From Alnus glutinosa (lineage: Eukaryota > Streptophyta > Magnoliopsida > Fagales > Betulaceae): a DNA stretch of 64,000 nt. Below the pieces are notes generated by a model. It was given only the letters and a program-made list of their open reading frames with translations. It was not told where the DNA came from and searched no databases. Made by a program: the position numbers and the translations under genes. Below are positions 50,085 to 61,681 of the stretch, one piece after another. The stretch is from assembly GCF_958979055.1 (NCBI RefSeq), contig NC_084896.1:28643501-28707500 (forward strand). Reading direction: 5' to 3'. Positions within the stretch are counted from its first letter, which is position 1, and each line of letters opens with the position of its first letter.

Positions 50085-50550
50085 AAACCCTAACCCTAAA
50101 CCCTAAAAAAAAAAAAAAAACCTAAACCCTCCTAAACCCTAACAAACCCTAACCCTAAACCCTAATCCCTTACAAACCCTAACCCTAAACCCTTAAGAAA
50201 AGAAAAAAAAAAAAACAAAATCCTACACTTTTTTTTTTTTTTTTTTAAAAAAAAGCCTAACCATAAACCCTAACAAACCCTAACCCTAAACCCTTTTAAA
50301 AAAAAAAAAATCTTACACTTTCTAAATTTATACCCTAACCCTAACCCTAAACCCTAAACCCTAACCCTAAACCCTAAAAAAAAAAAAAAAACCTAAACCC
50401 TCCTAAACCCTAACAAACCCTAACCCTAAACCCTAAACCCTAAACCCTTACAAACCCTAACCCTAAACCCTAAAAAACCATAAACCCTAAACCCTAAACT
50501 CTAACAAAAAAACTAAAACCCTAAACTCTAACCATAAACCCTTTAAAAGG
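48130..50550. repeat. interstitial telomere-like block (CCCTAAA/CCCTAAC)
   Basis: About 2.4 kb is made of CCCTAAA and CCCTAAC words, arranged in higher-order units of about 100-200 bp. Each unit has a run of A, then TCCTACACTTTCTAAATTTA, then telomere-like words, then CCCTTT. One unit class is itself repeated in larger duplications (for example 49620-49760 and 50100-50240). CCCTAAA is the canonical plant telomere repeat, but here it is degenerate, interrupted and inside the CACTA element just upstream of the transposase start. Confidence 0.92.
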
Positions 50551-50656
50551 GAAATAAATTCGTACACCCCATGTTGCGTGACATGCTCAACTTTTTTACA
50601 CGTTTATTTGTTTGACGTATGATTTGTCTTGTCCTCTTAACCCTATACAGAGGAAT

Positions 50657-53600
50657 ATGGACAAGTCTTGGATGTCAGCACCTAGGGGTACGACAACGTA
50701 TAACGACGGGTGTAGGGCGTTTGTGACATTTACCGTTCGTAACTGTACGGCCGTCGATGGAAAAATTTACTGCCCATGCAAGTATTGTCGAAATAACCAG
50801 CGTCACACTCCTGATTACGTTCTTGCCCACTTGACTGGAGGTCGGGGGATGAATCCGGGATACCATTTGTGGTATATGCACGGTGAGACTACGACTGGGT
50901 CCGCTATTCCTGGTCAGTGTTCGAGTTATCACAGTGGCACAGAGGCCGCTGACCATAGCACTGAACATGGTGAAGTCACAGAACAGGAGGGTGTCGCCGT
51001 GGAACAGGATGATAACATGCACGCCATGTTGCGTGACGCCTTCGGCGTGCACGATGTTCCTGAAGCCGCAAGTACTCTTCCGCAACAAGTTGATGAAGAT
51101 ACGTCGTGCGGGGACGCATTGAAGTACCAAGAGCTGTTAAAGACTGCCGAGAAGCCCCTTCACCCTGGTACAAAGCACAGTAAATTGAGTGCTACTGTAC
51201 ACATGTACAACTTGAAGTGCGTTGGAGGTATTAGTAACAAGATTTTTTCAGACATTCTGGAATTCATCAATCAGTTGTTGCCTCCTTGCGATGAGGCATT
51301 GCCAGATAACACGTACGAGGCGAAGAAGTTCCTAAGTGGCATGGGTCTGGGGTATGAGAAGATTCCGGCGTGCCGTAACGACTGTATGTTATTCTGGAAA
51401 GACAATAAAGAATTAGATTCATGTACCGTATGTGGAGAGTCTAAGTGGAGGGCTGATACACATGTAGATGATGATGGTGAGATCATATCAGCGAGAAAAA
51501 AACGCCCGGTGAAGATCTTGAGGTGGTTTCCACTCATCCCACGGTTGCAGAGGTTATTCATGTCTGAGCATACTGCGCCCCATATGAGATGGCATGCAGA
51601 AGGCCGCACTAGGGATGGCGTATTGAGGCACCCGGCCGACGGTGAGGCATGGAGATCGTTCGACATTTTACATCCAGATTTTATGGCAGAGAGTAGAAAC
51701 GTCCGGCTTGGTTTGACAGCAGATGGATTTAATCCATTTGGGAACATGAGCACATCTCACAGCACATGGCCCGTAATGCTTGTGCCGTACAATTTGCCAC
51801 CTTGGATGTGCATGAAACAGTCGTCCTTCATCCTTTCCTTGGTTATCCCTGGACCGAGCTCACCAGGTATGGATATTGATGTTTACCTTCAGCCATTGAT
51901 TGATGAGTTGCTGGAACTGTGGAATGTAGGGGTACGAACATTCGATGCTTCAAAGAAGGAAAATTTTATTATGCGATCTCAGTTGATGTGGACGATAAAC
52001 GACTTGCCAGCGTATGCAGATTTATCAGGTTGGCCTAACAGGGGTGCGAAGGCATGTCCTTGCTGTATGCAATCGACGCGTTCTATACGCTTAAAGAACG
52101 GGTGCAAATTTTGCTATATGGGGCACAGGAGATATCTGCCGCCTGAACATCTGTGGCGGCTTAACAGGAGGACATTTGACGGTACCGAAGAATTTGCCAG
52201 CGCACCGATTGTGCCATGCGGATACGAGGTTCTCCAACAGTTGGACGGAGTTGCGTTTGGAGATGAGACCGCGGGTAAGAAGAAGAAACGGAAGAAGCGG
52301 AAGAAGGGTGCAGGGAGTTCCGATGTTATATGGAAGAAGAAAAGTATATTTTTCAGATTGCCGTATTGGAAAGACAATTTGCTTCGGCACAATCTTGATG
52401 TTATGCACATAGAGAAAAATGTCATGGACAATATACTTGGCACTATTTTGGATATAAAAGGGAAAACGAAGGACAACTTGGCAGCTCGGCTGGACTTGCA
52501 GGAAATGGGGTTGAGACCTAAGTTGCATTCGTTCACGGCCGCCAACGGTAAAACGTATATTCCCGCTGCCTGTCACACAATGTCTAGAGAGGACAAAGAA
52601 AATTTTCTGAAGGTTCTTCGAAATGTTAGGGTCCCGGACGGATACGCTTCAAACATTTCACGATGTGTTCGGCTCAAGGACCGTACAATTTCCGGCTTGA
52701 AGAGCCATGATAGCCACATACTGATGCAACAGCTTCTTCCAATTGCACTGCGTAAGTCATTGCCTGATAAAGTGGTTAGACCTCTTGTGGAGATTTCTGC
52801 ATTTTTTAGAGGCATATGCTCAACAAAGCTATCACAAGAAGATATGGACCGACTGCAGGGTGACGTCTGTATCACTTTGTGCAAGCTAGAACAGATATTC
52901 CCTCCAGGGTTTTTTACCAGCATGGTCCACTTGGTTGTGCATCTTGTGCGCGAGTGTAGACTGGGCGGACCCGTGCAGTATAGATGGATGTACCCGGCAG
53001 AGAGGTAAAATTCGGCGTAATATGTAAATAAATATTTTTATTTAATTGTAATCCTAATTGACGACAATTAAATTGTCGTGTATGTGTTTAAACCAGGAGT
53101 CTGGGGAATTTCAAAAATAATGTGCGCAATAAAGCAGCTCCTGAGGGGTGCATTGCGGAGGGGTACATAGCGACCGAGCTGGTAACGTTCTGTTCAAGGT
53201 ATCTGAATAACGCACCAACATTCCACAACAGACCTCAGAGGAATCCTGATGGATCCAAGGGAGCGGGCACGCGTGTTACCATGAACCGGTTGATAATGCA
53301 CCAGATTCATCGTTATATTGTGTTCAACTCTGAAGAGTTTCACAATTTGCGGACGTAAGTAGTCCTAACCTTATATTTAGCAGAATTCGAGTAAAAGTAT
53401 TAATAACAATTATTACATAATTGTATACGCTGAATGTAGGATGCACAAAGACGCGCTTAGGCGATCATGCACTAGGGGTCGCATTACGGAGGCTCTTATT
53501 GAAGCACAACATCATGAGCAGTTCTGCGAATGGTACCGTGCATATGTAAGGAAATAGTTGTAAATTTTAAATTGGATAAATTTATGCGGGTTCAGGATTA

Positions 53601-54273
53601 TAACCCAATGTGATGTTTACTATTTGTAATTAAAACATAGGTCGATGGCCTGGACGATCAACGTAGGGAGGAATTGGGCCACAAGTTGGTTATGCGTTGT
53701 AGAGGGCTAAAGGAGACAGCGGTGAAGTACAACAGGTACGTGGTAAATGGAAAATTATTTCGCACGCTTGCTCATGATGTGGGAAGGAGGACTCAGAATA
53801 GCGGCGTCTGTGTTCCTACCGTTGAAGGCGAAACGTACTACGGACAGTTAACCGATATATTTGAGGTCGAGTACTATGACAGGACTACGTACGTCTTATT
53901 TAAGTGCAATTGGGCAGACCCCACAATGGACAGAGGATTCACAATAGACGAGTATGGCCTAGTGTTTGTCAACTTCAATCACCTCGTCCACAGGGGAGAA
54001 CAGATTCAGGACGAGCCGTACGTGCTTACATCTCAGGTGAATCAAGTATTCTACGTAGAAGATGGAAGGAACCCAAATTGGGTTTGTGCGGTTAGGACCA
54101 AACCGCGCAACGTGTACGACGTTGGACAGGGGGATGGGAGTAATGAGGATGGTACAACCTACCATGAGTGCGTACCGCTCGTACTAGCCACTGCTGACCT
54201 ACCAGATACGAATGACGAATTCGAGTACGACAGGCCCGACGTAGATCCTATTGAAGCTCCCGTGATACAATGA
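50657..54273 (+). CDS. CACTA TNP2-type transposase, 4 exons, 1114 aa
   Basis: The exons 50657-53004, 53097-53354, 53440-53545 and 53641-54273 join in phase. This is the TNPD/TNP2-class enzyme that cuts CACTA ends in the nucleus. The start MDKSWMSAPRG was chosen because it is the family N-terminus; the frame is open slightly upstream. The N-terminal Transposase-associated domain has the pair CPCKYC. The Transposase_21 domain follows (about 340-640; PFGNMSTSHSTWPVMLVPYN and NLDVMHIEKNVMDNILG). A basic run KKKKRKKRKK lies near 545-555. A DUF4218-like part ends GGPVQYRWMYPAER with the exon border, and a DUF4216-like segment in exon 4 has FEVEYYDRTTYVLFKCNW (about 974). Length and domain order are normal and no stop or shift is seen. 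The intron just upstream probably includes the telomere-like block. Confidence 0.95.
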
Positions 54274-54470
54274 TTGATGTATTTGTTGTGAGTATAATTA
54301 GCTTGAACTTAATACACTTGACTGATATATATATTGTTTGTACAATTCGCTTGTACTGAATACAAATTTTTATTAATTGTATAAATTTCGCTGTTCTTTA
54401 GTATGTTCATTAAAAATATATTAAAAAAACATATTCTAATTAATTTGTCTGCATTTGTTCGCAGGTATTG

Positions 54471-55380
54471 ATGGACCAGAGACCCCCTCATTATGCGTAT
54501 CGGGCACCTAGCCCACCCGTGCCCCCCATGACCACGCCCACTGTTTCGACGGCATTGTATTCTGCAGCGTGGCCACACCACCCAGACGGGCCTTATAGAC
54601 CATTGTTGCCGGGTACGGTGGCCGTGCCCACGTCAGATCACGGACAGAGCAGCACAGCTGGACCTTGCAGCTCTCCATTGTCGGAGCTGCCGACATTATC
54701 TCAGATAGGGTTCACCCAACCGGGTAACGCATATCGATGGTGGCTGCGAGAAGGGATGGGGTCACAGGGTTATGCGCCGTACTTTCCGTATACGTATAGT
54801 GGACCTATGACGTGTAACCCTGATAGTGAGACGCAGGATGTAGGATTTCCACTGTCACAGACCGGGGAGATGCAGATGCCGGCTATGGGGTTGGGACAGA
54901 TACCGACACAGGCGGCGATGCCTGGCCAGATTTTGGGGCCGAGACAGATGCCAGCATCGGGGGCGAGTCAGGGCCCGGGGCCGAGACGGATGCCAGCATC
55001 GGGGGCGAGTCAGGGCCCGAGGCATGTAGAGAGCCAGATGCCTTTATCTGGTGAGAGCCAGATGCCACTTTCCGGTGAGAGTCAGATGCCAGATGTGGGG
55101 GGGAGCCAGAGTACCCATGAGGAGGACGTTGCGATGTTGGGTACCGATCAGTTGGCCCCCGGTAGTCCCCAGGATATGGATTCAGATGATGATCAGCAGG
55201 ATCCACAAGCCGGAGGGGTTGGGGAGGAGGTTGCGGGCGACCCAGCGACCCAGCACATACGGATTGAGCAGATTCGGTTGATGGGTAAGTACATATTTAG
55301 ACATCCTTAAAACTCAGATTCTCTTACCAATTTTTTTTTTTTTTTTTGGTTTTTAAATAAATAAATATTTGATTAGAAAT

Positions 55381-55433
<53 letters not shown>

Positions 55434-57277
55434 CTTTAATCTTATGATTAAATATTTAACATTAATGTTGAATATTTCTTTCATTAGGGTACAACCCAGA
55501 CGGGACCATTTATTATGAGGTGATTGACGACCCAGCGAGAAACTGGGTCCTCCCGAGGGGTAAGAAGGTTGTATTGCAGTACAATGCTGCTATACAACCT
55601 GTAGGACGGGCCTGCAATCGATTTCGGCGGGCTGAGGGCAAGATGATCAGGAGTGGGTCCTACATACACATGCGGGACGAATGGGCGAAGGTAAATAGGC
55701 AGATTAAGCAGGCAATGTGGGACGCGCTGATGGTATGTCTATGAATATAATTTAATTATTTATTTGAATTAAACTTGAGATTAATGTATTTCTTGAAGTT
55801 TTTAAACCTATAAAAATGTGTTGAATGTGCAGGAGGAGTTCTATGTACCTGTATCAGTAGACGCGCGCAGGGCACAACAGGAGGCTTTATGTGATATTGG
55901 CCGTAAGCACCGCTCGTGGAAGTCGAGGTTCAAAACCAAACTACGTATTAGAGACGGTGACACGCCCGAGATTATCCGTGCGAGAATGCCGGACAATTTT
56001 TTTGGCAACTATGACGCAGAAGATGTAGAGTTCCTGCTGAGAGATTGGTGCCGTGAGCAAAAAATCGTATGTAGGCCAAGAAAATGTTGTGGTTTTTTAA
56101 TAACAGTTTATTTAATTTTAGTTTTAATTTAAGTGTGTCAATGCTTACATTTTTATTTTCATGTTAAATGCGTAGGCAACCTCTGAACGGATGAAGAGGC
56201 TGCGCGAGCAGAATGACCTTCCTCATTGTACGGGATCTAAAAGTTATGCCAGATTTAATCACGAGGAGGTATGAAAATATATATGTTTATGTTATATATA
56301 TTTGTTGATAATTGTTTTTATTTTTATTTATACTATTTTTATCGCTATCTGTTTCTTATATATGTCAACTGCATGACGACAGACATGTACATCTGGCACG
56401 CCCCCCACTCGCGCCGCGTCGTTCGTGAAGACCCACACAAGGAAGGACGGCACTCACGTGAACGAACGTACACGGGTCCTATGCGTATGCTACTGATTTA
56501 ATTTACTATTATTTTTAAAATTATGTGTGATTTGTCATTATTCAATATATGACTTGTTCATGTTGACGACGTACAGGAGAGGATGACGCAGAGTTTATCC
56601 AGTGATCCAGCCGCCACGCAAAGCGTCTCCGCAGACACGGTGCGTTGGGCACCGAACGACGCTTACGAACAGGCGGTTGGGAGGCCTGAGTATGCAGGGA
56701 GGGTTCGGCAGGTTGGGCCGAACGTCACACCTGTTCAGGGGACATGTTTCTCATATAGGCCTCGGTCACAAGGGGGACCATCTCAGGGCACGTCTCGGGA
56801 TTGGGCCGAAAACACTCGGAAGATGGAAGAGATGCAAGCGGAGCTACAGGCTGAGCGAGCGAGGAATGACCTGTTGGAGCAGCGCCTGCGACAGGTTGAG
56901 GTCTTCATGTCCTCCATGGGAGCATCAGCACCATGTCTTGGTACGCCTTCACCTGCACACGTAGGTAGTACGTCGTCTGTTAGTAGTGCATCTGCAGGTA
57001 TGATTTATACTGTGTGTAGGAAAAAATTAATTTCAATTTATTTTAATTACCCCTTTAATTTTGCAAGTAATATTATATACTTTAATTGTCTATATGATTT
57101 GCAGGTAATTCGACAACGGTTGGTACGTTGTCGCCTGTTGGACGACGGCTGACCCAGCATTCCATTGTCGCTACACCTTCGCCCGCTACACCATTCCTTG
57201 CTCAGCAATCGCCGGTTGGCGATAACACGCCTGGGACGGTACCTCCTCATTCGCAGGGACGCCCTTCAGATTTGTAG
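54471..57277 (+). CDS. CACTA second gene, Transposase_24 (TNPA-like), 7 exons, 693 aa
   Basis: The exons 54471-55284, 55488-55732, 55833-56066, 56176-56268, 56383-56484, 56577-56997 and 57105-57277 all keep phase and total 694 codons with stop. In En/Spm elements the second protein binds the subterminal repeats and assists excision. The N-terminal 270 residues are Pro/Gln/Met-rich with short repeats ([10 protein letters not shown] twice, SGESQMPL twice, GQ-MP motifs) and an acidic patch [10 protein letters not shown]. The middle matches the plant Ptta/En/Spm Transposase_24 pattern: [48 protein letters not shown] coiled coil ([20 protein letters not shown]) precedes a Ser/Thr/Pro-rich tail. 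It lies 197 bp downstream of the TNP2 stop, same strand. No break is seen. Confidence 0.92.
55388..55432. repeat. (TA)n microsatellite in Transposase_24 intron 1
   Basis: About 45 bases of TA alternate within the first intron of the second CACTA gene. Confidence 0.9.
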
Positions 57278-57647
57278 ATATTTTGTGTAATTAATTTTTA
57301 TGTGTAAATATTTGCTTAGTTAACGAATACGTTATTAACTTATGATTTGTGTAATATTATTTTGTGTAGTTTTTCTGTAAAATCAATATTTTGTTATTTG
57401 TGGTCGGAAATAATAAAATTTGAAATAACTATTAAAATTATTATACCAAATAATTTTAAATAACCAATACCAAAACTAAATTGAAGAAAAAAAATCCAAA
57501 TTGGGTTTTTTATTTAATTAAATTTTTAATTTAATTAATTAATCGTATTTTTAATTTAATTTAAAAATACAATTAAATAATTAAATTAAAATTTTATTTA
57601 AATAAAAAATTCGATTTGGATTTTTTTTAAAAAAATATAACCAATTT
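57278..57647. other. CACTA 3' non-coding region
   Basis: This is AT-rich DNA after the Transposase_24 stop, with alternating TTTAATTTAATT/AAATTAAATT stretches that can fold on themselves (57500-57610). It contains no gene. Confidence 0.5.
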
Positions 57648-57886
57648 GACACGTGTATCTAAATACACGTGTCAAAAAAAATACTCGTGTCAAAACACTT
57701 TGACACGTGTATTGAGATACACGTGTCAAATTTGACACGTGTATCTCAATACACGTGTCAACTTGTACACTTAATGTCGTGCACATTTGACACGCGTCTT
57801 ACGCGTGTCAAAGTGCACGTGTCTAAATGTTTGACACGTGTACAGCACTGTACACGTGTCAAAATGCACGTGTCAAAGTGCATACA
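57648..57886. repeat. CACTA right subterminal repeats
   Basis: About ten copies of TTTGACACGTGTA and its complement occur, often as back-to-back pairs such as ACACGTGTATCTCAATACAC. They match the left array, with the CACGTG core kept. Confidence 0.9.
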
Positions 57887-57900
57887 TTTTTGTAGTGTAA

Positions 57901-57989
57901 TGAAGGAGATAATGTTGTATATGATTTCGACCAGAGTCAGGTGAAGGTTCCCATACTTTGCATCTGCTAATGTCCTTATCAACCGACCA
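57901..57989 (-). pseudogene. TVP38/TMEM64-like gene, upstream part of the split exon
   Basis: On the minus strand, after an acceptor CTATGCAG, the exon reads GRLIRTLADAKYGNLHLTLV, then EIIYNIISF, and is then cut by the CACTA end. Joined through one TAA it continues in frame at 44388. The upstream exons lie right of the LINE cluster or beyond the window. The remaining intron starts at 57990. Confidence 0.75.
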
Positions 57990-58511
57990 CTGCATAGAAT
58001 GTACAACCAACATGGTATGAAACATATCTATTTCTATATATATATATATACTTTATTTTTTGATAAGTAATTTCATATCATTAAATAGAATGCATAGGGA
58101 TGCAACTCTAGTCCACATAAAGTATACAAAGAGAATCCCTAATATGAAGCAAGAGAAGAATATAAATTCAAAAAATTTGCAAAAGTAGAAACAATCAAGC
58201 TATGGTGAGCCACTATCCAGAGATGTAACATGTTAAGCACAAGCTTCCTCAATTTTATCACTTATGTCTCTGTGTCTTCCAAGTACTGAACGTTCCTCTC
58301 AGACGGAGTTCCATTCACAAGTATGGAAAATCTCCTCGTAGAAATACAAAACTCTATCAAATTCCTCCACTTCTCCCCAAAACCACATCTATTAACCAAG
58401 TAAAGCAAAAAATTTCAATTGACATGATCATATGCATTTTTTAAATCCAATTTCAACAGTACCCAGATTCCCCTGATGTAAGTCGACTATCCAAACATTC
58501 ATTAGCAATAA

Positions 58512-58716
58512 GAGCACTCCCATCCGATTGTGCATTTCCTCCTTTCAGTCAAAATGGCTAATCAAAACACTAAAAAGTCATTCCATCAGATTATATAAAG
58601 CAAATGCAAAATGCATTTGTCATCCATTCGTTAACAATGTAACTCTGCATGTAATGTTACACTGTTTACGGATGCATCTATTTATTTATTTATTGTTTTT
58701 CGTTTCTCTCACCCTT

Positions 58717-58762
<46 letters not shown>

Positions 58763-59184
58763 GCTTTTCTCGCGAAATCACAATGAAAAAAACAATGTGC
58801 AAGAATAGTGGTACTTCTATTGCTAAAGGACGTGAGTTATAGTCCTTTCGGGAGAAAAGGACAAAGCATTTTTTTTTTCTAGACTAAAAGGACGTCTTTA
58901 GCAAATGAAGTGAAAAAAATATAAAGAAAAAGAAGGGGCCAAAAAATTACTGTTTGAAAAATAAGAACGTTTGAGAAAAAATTGATTATAAAAAAAATAT
59001 TCTTAGAAAAAAGAAAAAGAAAAAGAAAAGAACAAAGAAAGATGAAAAAAGATTATTTAAATGATGTAGAGAAAGAATTGATAATCGGATATATCATGTC
59101 TTTTAAAACTAATTAACTAAACTAGATAAAGTAAGCTTTGGTTAACCATTTTACACAGAAATGCATAAGCCATTAGGAGTGCTC
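58512..59184. mobile_element. Tourist-like MITE (PIF/Harbinger)
   Basis: Terminal inverted repeats GAGCACTCC / GGAGTGCTC extend imperfectly about 28 bp to a shared GCATTTC. The target duplication is TAA (58509-58511, 59185-59187), the TWA type used by PIF/Harbinger elements. Removing it plus one TAA restores the LINE reading SVLIANECLDS. The 673-bp interior holds a CT microsatellite (58720-58760) and purine-rich DNA, with no transposase. Confidence 0.88.
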
Positions 59185-59449
59185 TAAGCACTGAATCCAA
59201 AATTTATCAACTTCCAATGAAAGCATTCTGTGAGTTAGAAATAATCTTGCCCAATATCGACTTAAACATGTTAGCGAGAACCTTGGAGATGATTTAATAC
59301 ACCCCGCCCACCAAACTAGAAGGCTGAAAATCCTTCACATCCACAACGCATGTCTTCTTTGGAATCAGAGAAACAAACGTTGCATTAAAATTCTTCTCAA
59401 ATTGTCATCAATTATGAAATTCCGAAAACACGGCCATAATATCCATTTT

Positions 59450-61281
59450 GGGTGAGGTCGTACTGAGTGCTCAGTGCTCTAATTGGTTAGCGTCGACGTT
59501 GGAGGTGCTAATGGGTATTCCGGAAGATCAAGAATTTGTCAAGTCTTTCCGAGAAGGTTCAAAAATTTTGATTGCTCGGAGGGGTGGGAACAGAACTGGG
59601 CGCTTCTTAGAGGCGACAGTATTTGGTTTGGGCAGTCGGAAAGGCTTCATTATCATCCCTGAGGGCCGTGGAGGGTGGCGATGGCAGAAATTCTCCGGCG
59701 AGTTGCGTAAGGCTGTCGATTTCCTCTCTGCTACGGTGGGTAGCGGGCAAGGCTCTCCGTCTTCGTCAATCAAGAAGGATGCGAAGGTGCTAGGGCCGAG
59801 CTTGGGCTTGGCCTCAAAGTGGACGGGGCCATCCTTTGCGGAGGTGTTGTGCTCGGTTCCGACCTCTGCTGTGAATAAGTTGCCCTTGGTGGGGGAACTT
59901 CGTTCCGGGTTGAGGGCTTCGTCGGAGGAGCCGGGTGCTCTTGATCCCCTCCCAGCGCTGACTCATGCTGAGCAAGTTTTGAGCTCGACGGTGGGCTGCC
60001 CACATGATCTGTTGGTTAAAGACCGGTCTCTTGATTCGCTAGGCAAGAAACCTTCCCCACGTTCAAATTTTGAACGTTCTATGTTGCGCACGTGGAGCAA
60101 GCTGGTCAACAGTTTGAAAGTGGTCTTGGGTCGGACTATTAGGAATTTTTTGGGCCGGCTTGTCGGGTCTGGCCTGGGTTGAAAACGTTTTGGTTTTTGG
60201 TTGGCCTGACTTCTGCCGAAACCTAAAGCTCATTCGGCAATCGAACCAGGGACGCCTCCTTTTCCGGCGCCGTCTCAGCCGGAGCTCTCGTCGTCAGCAG
60301 TTCCAGGGGCTCTTCCGGTTGGTTCGTTTTCTTCTGGGTTCTCTCTGGTGCGTTCTCCTCCTAGGGGTTTGGAGGCTGTTTCGTCGGGGAAGGGTACAGC
60401 AGTTCCAGGGGCGTTTTTTGCTTTTCCGGTGCCGTCTGTTCGGCCGGAGACCTCCTCGTCGGCAGTTTCAGGGGATTTTCCAGTTCGTGTTTCTTCTTTA
60501 GGGGGAGGGTCTAGCAGCTTGAAGGTGGACCCTAGCCGGGTCACTGCCTCTAAGCCTTTCGGTGCTTCTCTGGCAGTATCCCAACTCATGGCCTCTCCTT
60601 CCGCTGGAGCGACTGAGTTGGGGGAGAAGCTGCACTTTTCTCCTCCCGTGGTTTCTAAGCCTTTTCAGAGGTATTTCAGGAAGGCGAGGGTACTTAGGGA
60701 ACGGGTTTCGTGTAAGTGGAATGATGTTCTACTTTCAGATTCCCTAAAAGCCTCGAAGATGGTCGCCGACTTAGCTGTTAATAAGGTTTCGGTTGTAGAG
60801 CCTCCAATGAAAAAGGGTGCTGAGCCTACAGTGAAGGACTTTCTTAGAAAGGGATTTCTCAACCGTTGCCCGGTTTTGACAACCACTTCCTCTTCGCCAC
60901 AGAAGGTCGTTGATGGGGGGGATAGTCGGGCATTCCTCCCCTCCTAGAGGCTGCTCCAGTTCTTCACCTTTTGAGGGTAAGGGTTTCTCCCAATCTCGGA
61001 ATTAGCCGATCAGTTTTGATCATAACGGGGAGATTGTGGTTTGGGAGGATGATGTTGATTTTTGGGATGTATTGCCTTTGGATTGGGTGTCAGAGGGTGC
61101 TTTTGGGGAGGAGGCGTTGGCTATTCGGGATGCCATGGAAGAAGAATTTCAGCGTGACAAAATGATATCGCGTCAAAAGTCCAAAGGCAAGAGACAACTT
61201 CTAAATCTGCATAGCTCTATCAACTATGGCAACACTAAGCCTTCTGCTAGGAGTAGGAAAGGAAAAAACCTTATGTTGTAG
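59450..61281 (+). pseudogene. LINE ORF1-like protein, truncated and frameshifted
   Basis: The first frame (to 60182) contains RFLEATVFGLGSRKGFIIIP and WQKFSGELRKAVDFL, a module seen near the start of plant L1 ORF1-type proteins (RNA-binding, partner of ORF2). A shift follows near 60180. A second frame to 60947 has two imperfect Pro/Ser-rich repeats (PSQPELSSSAVPGALPV and PSVRPETSSSAVSGDFPV). A third (about 61020-61281) reads VVWEDDVDFWDVLPLDW, then KGKRQLLNLHSSINYGN and a basic end. The start is missing because the element is 5'-truncated by insertion. Confidence 0.75.
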
Positions 61282-61633
61282 AGTTGTATGCTTGGGTTGG
61301 TTTGTGGGTCGTTCCTCAGGCTTTTGGTTTTTGCTTGGGATCTTTTGAGGGTTGTTGTTCTTGGGTTTTACCCTTTGTTTTTTGGGTTTGCTTGTATTTC
61401 GGGTTTAAGGTTTTGGGGGTGTTTTCATGTATTTTGGGTGGGGGTTTCTTCTGGGATGTATTTTGTAGTTTGGGCTTTTTGGGAGTTTCTTCTGGATTTT
61501 GAGTTTTGGGGGGCTTTGGGTTTTGTGCGTGCGTAGGTTCTTGTGGGTTTTTTTTTTTTTTTTTTTTGTTAGTTAGCTGGGTGTTCCTACGTACTTAGGA
61601 GCGCTTTTCGCTTTTTTAATAAAGTTTTCTTAC

Positions 61634-61672
<39 letters not shown>
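59450..61672 (+). mobile_element. 5'-truncated ORF1-only LINE relative nested in the LINE
   Basis: It is inserted in the RT part of the minus-strand LINE. It is flanked by ATCCATTTT (59441-59449) and ATTCATTTT (61673-61681), a 9-bp target duplication with one difference. The 3' end has CTTAGGAGCGCTTTTCGC, AATAAAG, CTTAT and a poly(A) tail of about 33 bases (61639-61673). It has ORF1-like sequence followed directly by a long 3' UTR; no endonuclease or RT. It probably moves by borrowing L1 enzymes. The copy in KOR intron 2 has the same organisation. Confidence 0.87.
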
Positions 61673-61675
<3 letters not shown>

Positions 61676-61681
61676 CATTTT

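Larger units (their letters stand above)
44389..57897 (+). mobile_element. complete CACTA (En/Spm) transposon, 13.5 kb
   Basis: The ends are CACTACAAAAA and TTTTTGTAGTG, with 3-bp target duplication TAA (44386-44388, 57898-57900). Subterminal regions are packed with direct and inverted GACACGTGTA-type repeats (44410-44656, 57648-57886). Inside are duplicated AT-rich blocks, a hairpin series, CT microsatellites, a telomere-like block and two open genes, TNP2-type transposase and Transposase_24 protein, in the order and orientation of En/Spm elements. The element sits in the coding sequence of the TVP38-like gene, opposite in direction. Intact ends, target site and both genes suggest a recent, potentially autonomous insertion. 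Confidence 0.96.

Noticed and set aside
48130-50550. Chromosome end (true telomere)
   Set aside because: The CCCTAAA words are degenerate, interrupted by A runs and TCCTACACTTTCTAAATTTA, and lie inside a CACTA element with coding sequence on the same element afterwards.
51271-52923. Minus-strand frames of 107-161 codons in the TNP2 exon
   Set aside because: They are antisense shadows of a coding exon, without family features.
61284-61536. Hydrophobic frames after the ORF1-like region
   Set aside because: They are readings of a G/T-rich 3' UTR that ends in poly(T), an AATAAAG signal and poly(A).
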